A DNA stretch of 26,590 bases, from IMG/VR virus record IMGVR_UViG_3300048672_001228, positions 1-26,590 of that record. The stretch is one strand, 5' to 3'. Shown piece by piece: positions 13,828 through 23,010 of the stretch; positions within the stretch are counted from its first letter, which is position 1; every line of letters begins with the position of its first letter. Both the position numbers and the translations under genes were made by a program. The DNA is from a virus. The notes beneath the pieces were generated by a model. That model was given only the letters and a program-made list of their open reading frames with translations, had not been told where the DNA came from and ran no database searches.

Positions 13828-14700
13828 ATGTCAGATCGCAGCTTAACAACAAACTGGAAACGCATCGGACGCAGCGGCGCAACCGTTGACGGTCGTGTCA
13901 TTGAACCCAAAATGATTGAAGAAGCTGCTGCTAATTACAACAAAGATTTGTTTACTGCGCTGATCTGGCCTGAGCACCAACGCTGGTTCAATATGGGTAC
14001 AGTTGATGCCATTAAAGCGACTGATAATGACGAAGGCGGTAAAGACCTATTCGCCTTAATCTCCCCAAACTCTTACTACCTTGAAGCCAATAAACAAGGC
14101 CAAAAGCTGTTTACTTCAATGGAGCTATGGCCAAATTTTAGAAAGACCGGCACCTGGTACTTAACCGGACTTGGTGCGACAGATACCCCCGCTTCAGTTG
14201 CTATCTCAGAAATACGCCTCTCCAATATTGCCGCCAAGGAAGGCGTTTTTTTATCGCAGATTGTTGAGATGACCGAACGAGAGTTTACTGAGCCACAAAA
14301 AGAATCTTTTATGAGCCGTCTTGCGGCGCCATTTTTTAAATCCAAACCCGACGAGACCGACATGGCTGATAAAGCAGCGCTAGAAAAATTGCAACAAAGT
14401 ATTGATGCCCTGGAAACAAAGTTCGCATCATTGAAAGGCATTGCTGACGATGCAACTAAAACGCCGGATGCAGCGGTGATTAATGCTGAAGCGTTTGCAG
14501 CTTTAGTGTCAAAAGTCGCAGCAATTGAGGCCAAGCACTCTGAAATCTCTATGGATAACTTCTCAGTGCGTACCACTGCCATTGAAACAGAATTGGCAGA
14601 CCTGAAAGAAAAGCTATCCAATGCGCTATCTGAACAGCCCGGCACCCAGGGTGGTGAGCATTTTGGCGTAGAGTCTGACAAATTAGCAGACGTTTACTAA
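13828..14700 (+). CDS. O: Capsid scaffolding protein and maturation protease, P2 gpO
   Basis: Self-cleaving head protease fused to a scaffold, 290 aa. Candidate catalytic residues fit P2 gpO: D21 (ATVDGR), H50 (WPEHQR) and S97 (FTSMEL), corresponding to P2 D19, H48 and S107. After residue 190 the chain becomes Ala/Glu/Lys-rich helix (LEKLQQSIDALETKFASLKG), the scaffold part. The ATG at 13828 is chosen because the MSDRSLTTNWKRIG start is typical of the family; a TTG at 13798 is also in frame. Confidence 0.93.
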   Translation: MSDRSLTTNWKRIGRSGATVDGRVIEPKMIEEAAANYNKDLFTALIWPEHQRWFNMGTVDAIKATDNDEGGKDLFALISPNSYYLEANKQGQKLFTSMELWPNFRKTGTWYLTGLGATDTPASVAISEIRLSNIAAKEGVFLSQIVEMTEREFTEPQKESFMSRLAAPFFKSKPDETDMADKAALEKLQQSIDALETKFASLKGIADDATKTPDAAVINAEAFAALVSKVAAIEAKHSEISMDNFSVRTTAIETELADLKEKLSNALSEQPGTQGGEHFGVESDKLADVY

Positions 14701-14738
14701 CTGATTGCCCCTTAAACACCTTACGCACAGAGACATCC

Positions 14739-15773
14739 ATGAATTTAAGCAGACAAGCTAAAGCAAAGATGGATCAGCTGATTAAGCTGACCGCACAGAA
14801 ATATGAAGGCCAGGTGGGCGAAGCCTACACGGCAACGCCATCGGTTGCACAGCAGCTAAATGATAAAATCGTGGAGGATGGCAACTGGCTATTACCACTG
14901 ATTAACGTATTGCCAGTTAATGAAGTATCTGGTGAAAAGATTTTAATGGGATTATCAGGCCCTGTTACCAGCCGCACCGACACATCGGGTTCTACTGAGC
15001 GTGTTGCCAAGCAACTGGTGCAACTGGATACTTTGGGTTACACGCTTAAAAAGACTGAAACCGATGTTGCACTTAAGTACAGCATGATCGATATGTGGGC
15101 TAAGTTTCCAGATTTCGCTGCGCGTTATGGCAAAGCAGTACGCCAAGCCATTGGCAATGACCGCGTGCGTGTGGGCTGGCGTGGAACTTCTGCCGCAGCT
15201 ACTACCAACGTGGGTACTAACCCGCTGTTACAGGATGTTAACGTTGGTTGGCTTGAACAAATACGTAATTACAATAGTGGCTCACAGCGCATTATTGGTA
15301 CGGTCGGCGCACCGATTAACTTAAGTGCTAATGCCGGCACCAGCAATGCAACAACATTTCCAAATCTTGACAGCCTAGTGCATCCGATGGAATACCATTT
15401 AGGTATCCCATTTCAGGATGACCCAGACCTAGTTATTTTAGTATCACGGGATTTGATGGCAGCTGCTGAAGGCCGTTATTATGCTGCACAATCTGACAGA
15501 CCTACTGAAAAACGCCTGATTGAAGACAATACAACCGTAAAGACATACGGCGGATTCCCTGCTATTGTGCCGCCGTTTTTCCCAAGCGGAACCTTGCTGT
15601 TAACCTCGCTGAACAACCTGTCTATTTACTGGCAAGGTACATCATGGCGCAGACAACAAATTGATAACCCGCGTAAAGACCAATACGAAGATTTCAACAG
15701 CCGCCAGGAAGGTTATGTGGTTGAGAACTTCGACAAGTGCTATTTGATCGAAAACGTTACTTTAGTCGCTTAG
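14739..15773 (+). CDS. N: Major capsid protein, P2 gpN
   Basis: 344 aa, HK97-fold capsid protein of the P2 family. Recognised from the helical N-terminus (SRQAKAKMDQLIKLTAQKYE), VLPVNEVSGEKILMGLSGPV, the GWRGTSAA segment and the C-terminal YVVENFDKCYLIENV. In P2 the N-terminus is removed by gpO. Position directly after the scaffold gene and before M is as in P2. Confidence 0.95.
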   Translation: MNLSRQAKAKMDQLIKLTAQKYEGQVGEAYTATPSVAQQLNDKIVEDGNWLLPLINVLPVNEVSGEKILMGLSGPVTSRTDTSGSTERVAKQLVQLDTLGYTLKKTETDVALKYSMIDMWAKFPDFAARYGKAVRQAIGNDRVRVGWRGTSAAATTNVGTNPLLQDVNVGWLEQIRNYNSGSQRIIGTVGAPINLSANAGTSNATTFPNLDSLVHPMEYHLGIPFQDDPDLVILVSRDLMAAAEGRYYAAQSDRPTEKRLIEDNTTVKTYGGFPAIVPPFFPSGTLLLTSLNNLSIYWQGTSWRRQQIDNPRKDQYEDFNSRQEGYVVENFDKCYLIENVTLVA

Positions 15774-15779
15774 ACCCTT

Positions 15780-16502
15780 ATGTATATCAATCGTCTTCAG
15801 GCTATTAAAGATTTACAGAAAGAACAGGCTGCACAAGGGGGTGAAGACCCCTATGCACCGGTTATTGATGCTAGTTTACAAACTGACGAGCCTTACGACT
15901 TTGACCACTACAAAGCCGCCATGCTCGCAGACATTAACCAGCTTAAGCAGCTGAAGACGATTGAAGCCAAGGCGATGGCAAAAGGCACGATGCTTGAACA
16001 GTATCTGCCTTTTGTAAACTCCTATGTAAACTCAGGCGACAACTACCCAAACTCAGTGGCCGTGCAAGTGGCAATTTGGCTGGTTGATACGGGCAATATC
16101 CCTGCCGCTACCCATTTGCTGTTGCACCTGATTAAGCAAGGCATCCACCACACCCCGTTTAATTTTGACCGCACGCTAGAGGTGTTTACCTGTGATGCTA
16201 TCTACGATTGGGCTACCGACCTGTATAAAAAAGGTGAAATTGCAGGTGACCAGCTGGCAACTGTCGTATCTGCTATGGAAGCGGATGCGTGGGCATTGCC
16301 GCCAGTAGTCACTAGCAAGATGTATGCCATGCTGGCCAAGCACAAATCAATCGCTGGTGAATACGCGACAGCCTTTGCCTTATGCCTAAAAGCTGAAGCG
16401 GTTAATCCCGATGGTGCTGGCGTTAAGAAGCTGAAAGAAACGATTGAAAGCAATTTAAAAAGCACTACCGACTCCTCAAGCCCAGACCAAGCGACCGTCT
16501 AG
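15780..16502 (+). CDS. M: Terminase small subunit, P2 gpM
   Basis: 240 aa, the DNA-recognition and cos-cleavage partner of gpP in P2. Central helical segment with NYPNSVAVQVAIWLVDTGN and the aspartate-rich DAIYDWATDLYKKGE is typical of gpM. Starts 6 bases after N. It carries an acidic, low-complexity tail (TTDSSSPDQAT). The 73 bases after it hold only a small imperfect hairpin. Confidence 0.9.
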   Translation: MYINRLQAIKDLQKEQAAQGGEDPYAPVIDASLQTDEPYDFDHYKAAMLADINQLKQLKTIEAKAMAKGTMLEQYLPFVNSYVNSGDNYPNSVAVQVAIWLVDTGNIPAATHLLLHLIKQGIHHTPFNFDRTLEVFTCDAIYDWATDLYKKGEIAGDQLATVVSAMEADAWALPPVVTSKMYAMLAKHKSIAGEYATAFALCLKAEAVNPDGAGVKKLKETIESNLKSTTDSSSPDQATV

Positions 16503-16575
16503 CCTGTTTACTGCCCCATAAAATGGGCGATACGGTTTGCTCTGGCACTAATTTTTAACCTGATGTGGATGATCG

Positions 16576-17109
16576 ATGGCTCTGACTGGTAAGCCCCAAC
16601 TAACAAGCAATGCCCAAATCGGTAACGATGGCTTCTGGCCAATGCTCGTTATTGGTGATCTGGTGGCAAAATACCGCATACCCGCAGAATACGACGATGG
16701 TGTAATCAGCTGGGGATTGCAGCTGGGCATGATCCGCGTTAACCAACAGCTGTCTGCCGCTAAGCTTGCCTGCCTTTATCCAGAAGTTACCGACACATCC
16801 ATAGCACCGCTACAGGTTTATACCGCTCTGGTTGATTTTGCCGCCGCGCACACGCAACTGATAGACGGTGAAGAAACCTTAGTTACTTTTTATAAACATG
16901 CCTGCTACAGCATGGCCAAAGCGTTTTTATTACAGCAGTTCAACACTATGAACCGCCGCACCATGGCCGAAAACGTCAAGAAAGAATCTTACGAGACTGA
17001 AGACTATTGGTTAAACCAGGCGCAATGGGCGATTAACAGCATTTTAAAAGCCATTGTACCAGGCATAGAAACCGTGTCCGATTTTGGCGTGCATGTTGCC
17101 TTGATATGA
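16576..17109 (+). CDS. L: Head completion protein, P2 gpL
   Basis: 177 aa, adaptor or stabiliser that completes DNA-filled heads. Family features are the long helix region HTQLIDGEETLVTFYKHACY with the MAKAFLLQQF stretch, and the ENVKKESYETEDYWLNQAQW segment near the C-terminus. Gene order N-M-L is conserved with P2. Its stop overlaps the ATG of the next gene by 4 bases. Confidence 0.9.
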   Translation: MALTGKPQLTSNAQIGNDGFWPMLVIGDLVAKYRIPAEYDDGVISWGLQLGMIRVNQQLSAAKLACLYPEVTDTSIAPLQVYTALVDFAAAHTQLIDGEETLVTFYKHACYSMAKAFLLQQFNTMNRRTMAENVKKESYETEDYWLNQAQWAINSILKAIVPGIETVSDFGVHVALI

Positions 17110-17588
17110 AACAACTAGCTTGCATTACCCAATTTATTGTCAACCTTAATCTAGTCGCTGCTGAGCAGATAGACAGTTGGGTTGATAAGCTTAAGATTAC
17201 ACTAGCAGCCACCTCTATGGGAGTAGGCGGGATTGTTTTATTCCGGCAAACCTACTCCATTTCTTTATTCATAGAGCGCTACCCGCATAAGGTACACCCG
17301 TCTGAGTTACTGTTTGCCCATATTGCCGCATGGCTGATGGACAACGACAGCGAACGCTTTGACCAAAAAGATGCTGATATTGAAGTAGAACTCGATATTT
17401 TAGACGACGAAACCGCAGATATCATGGTCAGCATCGATTTTATTGAAGAAATTGGCATTGTTGAAGATCCAGGTGGCGCTATTTTGTTTAACGGCCAACG
17501 CTGGCGACTTGCCACACCGATTATTAAATATGCCTTGTCTGGCGATATCGCCGAACCGGTTGATCTGGTTTTTGGTGATGAGTTATGA
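17106..17588 (+). CDS. R: Tail completion protein, P2 gpR-like
   Basis: 160 aa. Pattern of P2 gpR: an initial helix, a middle YPHKVHPSELLFAHIAAWLM segment and an acidic strand-rich C-terminal half with DPGGAILFNGQRW. In P2, gpR acts with gpS at the tail terminus. It is coupled by ATGA to L and overlaps the next ATG by 4 bases. In P2 the lysis genes lie between L and R; here they have moved downstream. Confidence 0.85.
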   Translation: MKQLACITQFIVNLNLVAAEQIDSWVDKLKITLAATSMGVGGIVLFRQTYSISLFIERYPHKVHPSELLFAHIAAWLMDNDSERFDQKDADIEVELDILDDETADIMVSIDFIEEIGIVEDPGGAILFNGQRWRLATPIIKYALSGDIAEPVDLVFGDEL

Positions 17589-18262
17589 GCCAGTTGTATG
17601 TTGATGTGCAAGGCTTGTTACCGCTACGCAGGCAGTTTGAACTGCTGGCCATGCCATCTTCCAAGCGCCGCCGCATACTTAATAAAGTTGCGCAGGAAGT
17701 CCGTAAAGACAGCTTAAAGCGGGTACGCTCACAAACTGATTTGCAAGGTGCTGCTTACGCGCCACGCCAAAAGCCACGCCGGCGCAAGATGCTTAGCAAG
17801 ATGGTGCGCAAGATGGCAGTTGTTAACAACGATGGCTTAAAAGCGACCGTAGGATTTAAAAGCCCACGCACTGGCATGATTGCCGCTAAACACCAGTACG
17901 GCGCAACCGAGACAGTTACCGCACGTAGCCGAACAGGCAATGCAGGCAGTTATGGCAGTACAGCAATGGCCTCTAAAAAACAGGCGAAAGCACTGCGCGA
18001 CCTTGGCTTTAAGGCAAGGCCACAAGGTGGCAGCGACCGAAGGCCAGTATCGTGGTTATGGATAACATCCAACTTAACCATGGGTCAGGCAGGGGCGATT
18101 ATCAGGTCTATGCGCATAAGACAGGGTACAGAAATAAGATCGTCGTGGACAACGACCTTGCCGGCACGCTCGTTTTTAGGGGCAACGCTGCAGGAAGTCA
18201 CCGGCTACATTAACACTATATTTACAACCATTACGCAGGATATCCCCCATGGCACTAGGTAA
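17585..18262 (+). CDS. S: Tail completion / virion morphogenesis protein, P2 gpS-like
   Basis: 225 aa, strongly basic (SSKRRRILNKVAQEVRKDSL, PRQKPRRRKML). This is the phage virion morphogenesis family with gpS of P2; it finishes the tail tip that joins the head. It is longer than P2 gpS, with an inserted stretch about residues 110-160 (TARSRTGNAGS). Overlaps the preceding gene by 4 bases and the sheath gene by 14. Confidence 0.85.
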   Translation: MSQLYVDVQGLLPLRRQFELLAMPSSKRRRILNKVAQEVRKDSLKRVRSQTDLQGAAYAPRQKPRRRKMLSKMVRKMAVVNNDGLKATVGFKSPRTGMIAAKHQYGATETVTARSRTGNAGSYGSTAMASKKQAKALRDLGFKARPQGGSDRRPVSWLWITSNLTMGQAGAIIRSMRIRQGTEIRSSWTTTLPARSFLGATLQEVTGYINTIFTTITQDIPHGTR

Positions 18263-19379
18263 AGTTACCGTAAACGCTTTAAATTTGTCGCAGGGTGCTT
18301 TCCCTACGGTGGAAAAGTATTTTTTGTTTGTCGGCGTTGCACCCAGCAACGTAGGCACCTTGGTGTTTTTAAACACAGACTCTGATCTGGATGCCGCGTT
18401 AGGCGTTGCAAGCTCTGATTTAAAAACCCAGATCAAGGCCGCCAAAGCCAATGCAGGACAAAACTGGGCATGTGTAGCAGCACCGGTGGTAGATGGCACG
18501 CTGTGGGCGCCTGCTGTCGATAAAGCGATGAACGAAGCCGTAAAAGTGGAAGCGGTTGTAGTGTGCTCCCCAGTTACCGCCGCTGCCAACATTACCGCTA
18601 TGCAAACCAAGGCACTGGACATTAACACCAGCTTTGGCCGCAGGGTGTTTTTTATGGCCTCTACCATTGCCATTGATCCCACGGCAGGCACAGGACAAAC
18701 CTGGTCTACTTACATTACTGCACAAACGGCATTGGTAACAGGGCTTAAATGTGAGCGGGTAGTGGTTGTGCCGCGTATTTACACCGATTCTTTGGGGATT
18801 TTGGCGGGGCGCTTGTGCAATTACAGTACAAGCATTGCCGACACACCCATGCGCATAGAAACTGGTGCTTTGGTTGGCCAGGACATTACCACGCTGCCGC
18901 TGGATAACACTGGCGTGCGTTATAACAATGCCCATGCCAAGGCACTTAATGACCTGCGCTTTAGTGTGCCACAACTGTATGCTGATTACCCTGGTGTGTA
19001 CTGGACAGACGGCCAGACGCTGGATGCACCTGCTGGTGATTACCAAGTAATTGAAAACCTGAGAGTGGTTGACAAAGCCGCGCGTGCGGTGCGGATTGTG
19101 TTGATTTCTTTGGTGGGTAACCGCCGCTTTAATTCATCACCGATTGGTGAAGCCTGGGCGATTATTAACTTAATGCGCCCATTGCTGGAAATGAGCCGCA
19201 GTTATACCTTTGCGGGGATTCCATTCCCTGCCGAACTGCAAGTACCTAAAGACGGTGATGTGGCTATCCAGTGGATAACCAACACACAGGTACAGGTGTT
19301 TTTAAAGGTGCGTCCGTTCTCAATACCAAAAGACATTACTGCTAACATCGTGCTTGATTTGTCCTTGCTTGTTGTTTAA
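18249..19379 (+). CDS. Tail sheath protein, DUF2586-like
   Basis: 376 aa. Contractile sheath of a myovirus tail. It begins MALGKVTVNALNLSQGAFP and has the YFLFVGVA segment near the N-terminus and the C-terminal VQVFLKVRPFSIPKDITANI, the pattern of DUF2586 sheaths used by HP1/K139-like phages instead of P2 FI. The tube gene follows after 30 bases. Family assignment is from memory of the pattern; role is well supported by gene order. Confidence 0.82.
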   Translation: MALGKVTVNALNLSQGAFPTVEKYFLFVGVAPSNVGTLVFLNTDSDLDAALGVASSDLKTQIKAAKANAGQNWACVAAPVVDGTLWAPAVDKAMNEAVKVEAVVVCSPVTAAANITAMQTKALDINTSFGRRVFFMASTIAIDPTAGTGQTWSTYITAQTALVTGLKCERVVVVPRIYTDSLGILAGRLCNYSTSIADTPMRIETGALVGQDITTLPLDNTGVRYNNAHAKALNDLRFSVPQLYADYPGVYWTDGQTLDAPAGDYQVIENLRVVDKAARAVRIVLISLVGNRRFNSSPIGEAWAIINLMRPLLEMSRSYTFAGIPFPAELQVPKDGDVAIQWITNTQVQVFLKVRPFSIPKDITANIVLDLSLLVV

Positions 19380-19409
19380 GCCTGCCTAAACCTAACTTAA
19401 GAGAGCTTT

Positions 19410-19862
19410 ATGAGCCATAAACATTTATCAGCGCAAGACTTTGACATTATGGTCGGCAACTTGCTTATCCATGTCGAAAACATGAGTGCAGCTATTTCGG
19501 ATAACCGCCAGGCGGTGATGACACGCGGCGTGCCGAATGGCTATGTGGACGGCGATGTATCCTGTTCCGGTGACATTGAAATTGATACCAAGAACTTTAA
19601 CAACTTAACGGAGGTTGCTCGCGGTGCGGGCAGTTTTCGGGCGATCCCGCCTTTTGACATTATCTACAGCGGTAAAAACGTCAGTGGCAAGCATGTTGTA
19701 CAACTTTATGGCTGCGTGCTTACGGTAAGTGATTTGCTTAGCAATGACCCCAAAGGTAGCGAAAAGCTTAAGCATAAGCTGACGTTTACCGTTAGCAGCC
19801 CTGATTTTGTGCGTATTAATGGCGTGCCGTATTTGTCTGCTAAAGATGTGCGTGATCTGTAG
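19410..19862 (+). CDS. Tail tube protein, DUF2597-like
   Basis: 150 aa. Hallmarks of DUF2597: LSAQDFDIMVGNLLIHVENM at the start, GVPNGYVDGDVSCSGDIEID in the middle and SPDFVRINGVPYLSAKDVRD at the end. Forms the inner tube of the contractile tail. Preceded by AGAG ribosome site. Sheath followed by tube is the expected order. Confidence 0.85.
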   Translation: MSHKHLSAQDFDIMVGNLLIHVENMSAAISDNRQAVMTRGVPNGYVDGDVSCSGDIEIDTKNFNNLTEVARGAGSFRAIPPFDIIYSGKNVSGKHVVQLYGCVLTVSDLLSNDPKGSEKLKHKLTFTVSSPDFVRINGVPYLSAKDVRDL

Positions 19863-19894
19863 TTGATATCTTAAAAGATAAAGAGGGCGCGTAA

Positions 19895-20149
19895 ATGCCG
19901 ATTGAAACTGATTTGAAAGAAATCAAGAGATTTAACGAGCTTCATTTACAGCCGGATGGAATGGCAAACATCACTTTTAAAAAAGAGTATTTGCACCAAG
20001 ATGGCACTATCAATGATGCAGGTACACAAGGCTATATGCTGGACAAGCCCAAAGTTGATGCGGTATTAGCAGGCGGAGTTGATGTAAATCTAACACTTGG
20101 GCAAAACATGTTGTTGGCAATTGAGAACGCAGTGAGAGATGAAAAATAA
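19895..20149 (+). CDS. Hypothetical phage protein, 84 aa
   Basis: Begins the unrecognised block between tube and lysis genes. Ribosome site AGAGGG. Contains FKKEYLHQDGTINDAGTQGY and a C-terminal helix. No family recognised; position suggests a small tail-associated or chaperone role. Its stop overlaps the next ATG (TAATG). Confidence 0.65.
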   Translation: MPIETDLKEIKRFNELHLQPDGMANITFKKEYLHQDGTINDAGTQGYMLDKPKVDAVLAGGVDVNLTLGQNMLLAIENAVRDEK

Positions 20150-21153
20150 TGGCAACTCAGGTAAATAGAGGGTACTACACAACACAGATTTTTTATACAA
20201 ATACTGATACTCAATCAGCCATTCGCGCGATGATTACCACATTTGTTGTCGCACATGGATGGGAAGCCGTTAGTCAAAGCTTAGCCACGTCTGATGTGTA
20301 TAGATCGCTTGATACAGGTGGAACGGCTGGCAATGCTGCACATTACTCTTATGTCGAACTAGACTATTCCATTGCATCGCGCGTAGTGCAACGACAGTGG
20401 CGGTCTTGGACTGGTAGCGCAGGGGCTTTAAAAGCACAAAACACATTTTATGTATCACTTGTGACTGGACAAAGTGGAGTATGTACAGAATCGGATTCTG
20501 GCCAAGGTTTTGACATTTCTTTGGGAGGGAGTATCACGCTTAATATTTCTCGTGGGCGGTTTTGTACTTATGGTTCTATTCCTGGACGCAGTGGAGATAT
20601 TTCATCTGGATGCACTCTAGTTATCGAGCGGACAAGAGTGCATAACGCTGACCTTGTTGGTGGTAGCCCTGCGTGCATTCTTGTTAAAACTGGCACTATG
20701 TTCCGCAGCAACGCACACTTAACAACATCTAGGTTCCGCTGGTCATGCCCTGTTGGAATTGCAGACGGCAGCTCTGGACTAACAACGCAATGTGGAGATC
20801 AAAGTGGGTTCAGCTGTCTAGAAACTGGAGAGTTTGTCTATTCTGATGCCTATTATAATTTTGACAGGACTGATACTTATCAAAATTCAATACAGTTAGC
20901 AGTAATCAATTCTCCTGGATTAATAGAAGGGTCAACACGCGCGGGGGCGATATTTCCAAATATTTCAAAAGTAGCATCCATTCCTTATTATGTTGATTTT
21001 CTCGGCGCATTGCAAGGCGCTTGTAGGCAATATGGGGCATCTTTTGGATCCTTGATACAGACAAAAGCCGATATTTACGGCATACCATCTGGTGCTTCCG
21101 GCGCTGACACTATTTACGAAACAATGCCAGGCGGCATAGCGCTGGTGCAATAA
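20149..21153 (+). CDS. Putative tail or fibre-associated structural protein
   Basis: 334 aa, beta-rich, with many Ser, Thr, Gly and Tyr residues and nine or so Cys (for example GVCTESDSGQGFDISLGG, CTYGSIPGRSGDISSGC). Repeated short Gly-Ser loops look like a virion surface protein rather than an enzyme. I do not recognise a family. Coupled to its neighbours by single-base stop/start overlaps at both ends, so it is one of a set of genes made together. Possibly a receptor-contact protein. Confidence 0.7.
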   Translation: MATQVNRGYYTTQIFYTNTDTQSAIRAMITTFVVAHGWEAVSQSLATSDVYRSLDTGGTAGNAAHYSYVELDYSIASRVVQRQWRSWTGSAGALKAQNTFYVSLVTGQSGVCTESDSGQGFDISLGGSITLNISRGRFCTYGSIPGRSGDISSGCTLVIERTRVHNADLVGGSPACILVKTGTMFRSNAHLTTSRFRWSCPVGIADGSSGLTTQCGDQSGFSCLETGEFVYSDAYYNFDRTDTYQNSIQLAVINSPGLIEGSTRAGAIFPNISKVASIPYYVDFLGALQGACRQYGASFGSLIQTKADIYGIPSGASGADTIYETMPGGIALVQ

Positions 21154-21923
21154 TGCCGACAAAAATCTGCAAATCAAACAGTTTAGGCGCTAATAAGTCA
21201 ATAATAACGTACAAATCAAAGTGTAATTTGTTGCATCTAAAAATGATTGGCCGCTATAAATCTAGGTCATTCGGCGGCTTTGTTGTCGATATTAATGCAG
21301 CTTACATAGCTCAGTATGTGTGGCAAGCCGCACAGCGCACACTGACGCAGTCGGCGGGGTTGACAAATGCACAAAACGCGCGGCTTTTTGCAATATCGAC
21401 AACTGATAACACCGCCAAAATTGACGCAATTAACGCACTGACAATACTAAATTTAGACGCAAAAGTAAGCACAAAAATGGACGCGTTTACTTACACGCCA
21501 CCGCCTAGCATTTCGGCGCTAGCTACCACAGCACAGCTAAACACAGCAATAAGCAGTATCCCTGCTGTAAATTTAACCGGCATTGCAACCACTGCACAAA
21601 TAGATGCAGCAGTTTTAAACTTAAAAGGCGGCGCACAGGTTGATTTAACTGATGTTTTCATAAAAACTGAGTCTATCGAGCTAACACAAGCAGCTGCGCC
21701 AACGGCGTTAGATATTGCCAACGCTGTTTTTAATCACATCATCGAAAACGGCAAAACCTTTGCCCAAATTGTCCGCATTAAATTTGCGGTCTTAAAAGGC
21801 AAAACAACAGGCGTTGGCACAGACACTGAGCATTACTTATCAGATGATGACACCAAGCCGCGCATAACCACTACATTTGATGCAGACAACAACCGCACAA
21901 ATGTTGTTCAGGATGGCGACTGA
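21153..21923 (+). CDS. Putative fibre-like protein with ATTAQ repeats
   Basis: 256 aa. The middle has two degenerate copies of an ALATTAQLNTAISSIPAVNL-type unit, common in phage fibre and adhesin stalks, followed by a C-terminal region ending TFDADNNRTNVVQDGD. The first 30 residues are basic and unlike the rest; an ATG at 21243 would remove them. TAATG coupling favours the earlier start. Structural role inferred from composition and place. Confidence 0.6.
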   Translation: MPTKICKSNSLGANKSIITYKSKCNLLHLKMIGRYKSRSFGGFVVDINAAYIAQYVWQAAQRTLTQSAGLTNAQNARLFAISTTDNTAKIDAINALTILNLDAKVSTKMDAFTYTPPPSISALATTAQLNTAISSIPAVNLTGIATTAQIDAAVLNLKGGAQVDLTDVFIKTESIELTQAAAPTALDIANAVFNHIIENGKTFAQIVRIKFAVLKGKTTGVGTDTEHYLSDDDTKPRITTTFDADNNRTNVVQDGD

Positions 21924-22153
21924 TGTTTAATTCAAAACAGTTTGCTACTAGACAGTTTTCAACGCGACAATTTAGCGCAAAAGATATTATTGCTGTCTTT
22001 ACAGTGCGTATTTATACTGCTGTGCAAGCATCGGTAACGATTAAATCAGCAATTGAGCAGTCAGTAACACGGCTGTTTTCTGCCGTTGCTGGCACATCAA
22101 GATTAATACCAGCACTAATCAGCATACTGCACATTGATGACGATCATGTTTGA
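21923..22153 (+). CDS. Hypothetical phage protein, 76 aa
   Basis: Starts in TGATG overlap with the preceding gene. The N-terminus has three imperfect QF-T/S-R-QFS units (FNSKQFATRQFSTRQFSAKD), and a moderately hydrophobic remainder. No family recognised. Similar short units occur in some fibre-associated phage proteins. Confidence 0.55.
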   Translation: MFNSKQFATRQFSTRQFSAKDIIAVFTVRIYTAVQASVTIKSAIEQSVTRLFSAVAGTSRLIPALISILHIDDDHV

Positions 22154-22475
22154 TCAGCAATACGTATTACTGATTGACAATGACAATGTGCTGGAAGTTA
22201 ACGGCCTGCGCAATGCCGTTACCGATGCGTTTATTAACAATGCAACCATCTCGGCAACACTTAAAGATATAGCTGGTGTCGCCATTGCAGGGCAAACATG
22301 GCCGCTGACATTGCCGTATGTTACAGACAGTGAAGGCTGTTACCGTGCTTTGCTTGCCAACACGCTGGCAGTCAGCAACGGCAAGCCTTATACACTACAA
22401 ATAACCGCAGCCGGCAGCGGACTAAAAGCCAGTTACTCAGTCATCATCACCGCACAGACCAGGCGTAACCAATGA
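22146..22475 (+). CDS. Hypothetical Ig-like phage protein
   Basis: 109 aa from the ATG at 22146; an ATG at 22137 is also in frame. Strand-rich pattern (NATISATLKDIAGVAIAGQ, KPYTLQITAAGSGLKASYSV) suggests a small beta-sandwich of Ig-like type. It overlaps the preceding gene, and its stop overlaps the next ATG. No firm family. Confidence 0.6.
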   Translation: MFDQQYVLLIDNDNVLEVNGLRNAVTDAFINNATISATLKDIAGVAIAGQTWPLTLPYVTDSEGCYRALLANTLAVSNGKPYTLQITAAGSGLKASYSVIITAQTRRNQ

Positions 22476-22969
22476 AAAAAGACACCACATTAACTGCTGA
22501 AAAGCTGCTAAAAACCCTGACCAAAAAAGGCTATCCGGTCTCAGTGCGCGAAAACACCATAAATATTATCGGCATCCGCTATGGTATCAACACCGATGAT
22601 CTGTTTACCGACCAGCTGGCCATCATCTTTGAAAAAGACAGCAAGCAGGTAGCGCATGTCTTTAATGCAGTCTCTACTGATTGCGAACGCAACGGCTATT
22701 TATCGCCAGGGTTTTACCCGGACTGCTGGAAAATTGGCGCATATATGGGGCGCTATTTAAGTTTAGTCAGCACAGATGAACTTGGTATTAACTTGTGCCA
22801 CGGTGAAGCTGACCCATACACGCTTAAAAAACAGCACTGGCTGGGCGGCACGCAAGTGATTAAAGACAAGGGTGAGTTCCACAATGCACTTGATCTGATC
22901 CTAAAAATACCACATGAGGTCGCGCAAACGTTTAACTATGCACTGTTAGAAGAATCTGATTTTGCTTGA
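22472..22969 (+). CDS. Conserved-looking hypothetical protein near lysis genes
   Basis: 165 aa. It contains INIIGIRYGINTDDLFTDQL near residue 30, DCERNGYLSPGFYPDCWKIG and a His-rich middle (NLCHGEADPYTLKKQHWLGG). The NIIGIR...D pattern recalls a family I have seen beside phage lysozymes, possibly a peptidoglycan-active protein, but I cannot verify it. It precedes the holin-like genes directly. Confidence 0.6.
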   Translation: MKKDTTLTAEKLLKTLTKKGYPVSVRENTINIIGIRYGINTDDLFTDQLAIIFEKDSKQVAHVFNAVSTDCERNGYLSPGFYPDCWKIGAYMGRYLSLVSTDELGINLCHGEADPYTLKKQHWLGGTQVIKDKGEFHNALDLILKIPHEVAQTFNYALLEESDFA

Positions 22970-23010
22970 TACAGCATTTTTTAACACTTTAAAACCGGAC
23001 TTGAGCAGGC

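Noticed and set aside
14076-14681. 201-aa minus-strand ORF
   Set aside because: Antisense to the scaffold gene; no independent support.
21144-21152. Extra GTGCAATAA iteron
   Set aside because: A single copy formed by the end of a coding sequence (GTG CAA TAA); probably chance.
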